A stretch of 15,820 nt of DNA from an uncultured Rikenellaceae bacterium. GTDB lineage: Bacteria; Bacteroidota; Bacteroidia; Bacteroidales; Rikenellaceae. A program made the translations under genes and the position numbers. Shown piece by piece: positions 14,979 to 15,820 of this stretch. The notes below the pieces were generated by a model that worked only from the letters and a program-made list of their open reading frames with translations, was not told where the DNA came from and did no database searches. The DNA lies in the NCBI GenBank assembly GCA_947074135.1, contig CAMTOL010000025.1, positions 1-15,820 on the forward strand, written 5' to 3'. Within the stretch, counting starts at the first letter, position 1. Each line of letters begins with the position of its first letter.

Positions 14979-15722
14979 ATGAAGAAAGTATCTGAAAAAG
15001 AAGATGAACTTTTCGATGCATGGGAAAGTGAATCTAACAATGATGGATATCCAGACTTTTGTCGTGATGGATTGATATTTAATGGTGAGGTGTTTAACAA
15101 CAATCACAATGTGTGCTCAGGTAATCAAGAAGAGTTGTTGAATAATGCCAAAAGGCGAATAGTCTTTTTTATGAAAGAGCCTAATAGTAATCCAGATGAA
15201 GATTACAGGACGTGGGCATTAGAAGGTGATTCGAAACACGCATTTTTCATTATGATCTATTCTTGGCTAAGTGAGCTGTCTAAAATTCAAGCAAACGATG
15301 TTGATATTTCACCAGTAACTTATACATTTCCGAAAAACTTACCACTAATAATCGTAAACGCAAAAAAAGTGTCAGGAGGTGCGTCTGCTGACGATAATGC
15401 TGTATACGCTTATGCTGAAAAATATCGAGATAATCTAAGGAAACAGCTCGACATATATTCGCCAAATATAATAGTTTGCGGAGGTGGCTACATTTGTAAG
15501 ACAGGAGAGGTGCTGATGCATTATATAGCGAACCATATAATTTACAATGATATTGAATTTACTAAAATGGAGGGAAGCAATTGGATCTGGTATTCTGTTG
15601 AAAAGCAGATGGTGCTTATAAACAGTTATCATCCAACAAGTAGGACTAGTTATGAGGATAAATATCACGGCTTAATACAAGAATTTAAATCATTTCTTAA
15701 GTTAAACTTATTTGCTTTATAA
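14979..15722 (+). CDS. Uncharacterised protein, possibly uracil-DNA glycosylase superfamily-like
   Basis: I cannot name this 247-residue protein with certainty. It has no signal peptide or TM helix. Features that recall the uracil-DNA glycosylase fold are a strand-loop RIVFFMKEPNSNPDEDY (59-75), in the place of the first UDG motif, a central strand PNIIVCGGGYICKTGE (161-176), and SYHPTSRTSYED (216-227) in the place of the HPS motif near the C-terminus. The middle block LPLIIVNAKKVSGGASADDN (120-139) looks conserved but is unknown to me. Residues 82-97 (EGDSKHAFFIMIYSWL) are likely helical. The catalytic Asp of UDG families is not evident. The gene is more AT-rich than its neighbours. Its position 33 bases after an exonuclease is compatible with a nucleic-acid role, but this is inference. 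Confidence 0.8.
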   Translation: MKKVSEKEDELFDAWESESNNDGYPDFCRDGLIFNGEVFNNNHNVCSGNQEELLNNAKRRIVFFMKEPNSNPDEDYRTWALEGDSKHAFFIMIYSWLSELSKIQANDVDISPVTYTFPKNLPLIIVNAKKVSGGASADDNAVYAYAEKYRDNLRKQLDIYSPNIIVCGGGYICKTGEVLMHYIANHIIYNDIEFTKMEGSNWIWYSVEKQMVLINSYHPTSRTSYEDKYHGLIQEFKSFLKLNLFAL

Positions 15723-15770
15723 AATATTAACCAAACTACAAACTTGAAATTTACACTTTTATGGCAAAAT

Positions 15771-15820
15771 AGATCGGAAGAGCACACGTCTGAACTCCAG
15801 TCACATTCAGAAATCTCGTA
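15771..15820 (+). other. Illumina TruSeq adapter and i7 index (assembly artefact)
   Basis: Positions 15771-15804 match the standard TruSeq read-1 3' adapter, which begins AGATCGGAAGAGCACACGTC. The 8 bases ATTCAGAA (15805-15812) match the TruSeq HT i7 index D705 as I recall it, and ATCTCGTA (15813-15820) is the start of the P7 flow-cell sequence. This is library sequence left at a contig end, not genome. Confidence 0.98.

Noticed and set aside
15761..15770. ATG at 15761 as the start of a further gene
   Set aside because: Only three codons precede the adapter, so it cannot be supported.

Overview
The window reads as the end of a Bacteroidales-type contig (phylum Bacteroidota), AT-rich (about 40% GC by eye) with every recognisable gene on the + strand. 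Evidence for the lineage: TAnnTTTG-type -7 promoter elements instead of E. coli-like promoters, few Shine-Dalgarno sites, a five-repeat DUF349 protein, the pyrG-yidC pair, a MIP18-family SUF protein beside sufE, and an RND pump fused to its outer-membrane channel. I cannot assign a genus. The last 50 bases (15771-15820) are not genomic: they are an Illumina TruSeq 3' adapter with an index, so genomic sequence ends at about 15770.

Region 1 (1-6508) is housekeeping: the 3' end of sufE, a small MIP18/DUF59 iron-sulphur assembly protein, a 655-residue DUF349 protein with its own promoter, CTP synthase (pyrG) and the membrane insertase yidC, closed by a strong intrinsic terminator. All four gaps between these genes are filled by short words repeated in direct and inverted orientation, giving long imperfect hairpins that start just after a stop codon. 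Three end just before the next start codon; the fourth stops short, at the promoter of the next gene.

Region 2 (6509-13879) is a heavy-metal efflux operon. After a leader with several inverted repeats comes a 1438-residue CzcA-type RND pump fused in frame to a TolC-type channel, then a short lipoprotein adaptor, a four-TM LytS-type histidine kinase and a LytTR response regulator. Gaps are 8 and 29 bases, then a 4-base overlap. The fusion carries an internal signal-peptide-like segment at the junction. The kinase has a predicted periplasmic loop with four histidines, which could be the metal sensor. The adaptor seems to lack the usual C-terminal membrane-proximal domain.

Region 3 (13880-14450) is a 390-base gap with two direct-repeat pairs at helical spacing and a palindrome over a predicted transcription start, followed by a 41-residue single-TM ORF. 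It is a candidate target of the adjacent regulator, by inference only.

Region 4 (14451-15770) holds a DEDDh 3'-5' exonuclease and a 247-residue protein that weakly resembles the uracil-DNA glycosylase superfamily. A next gene may start at 15761 but is cut by the adapter.
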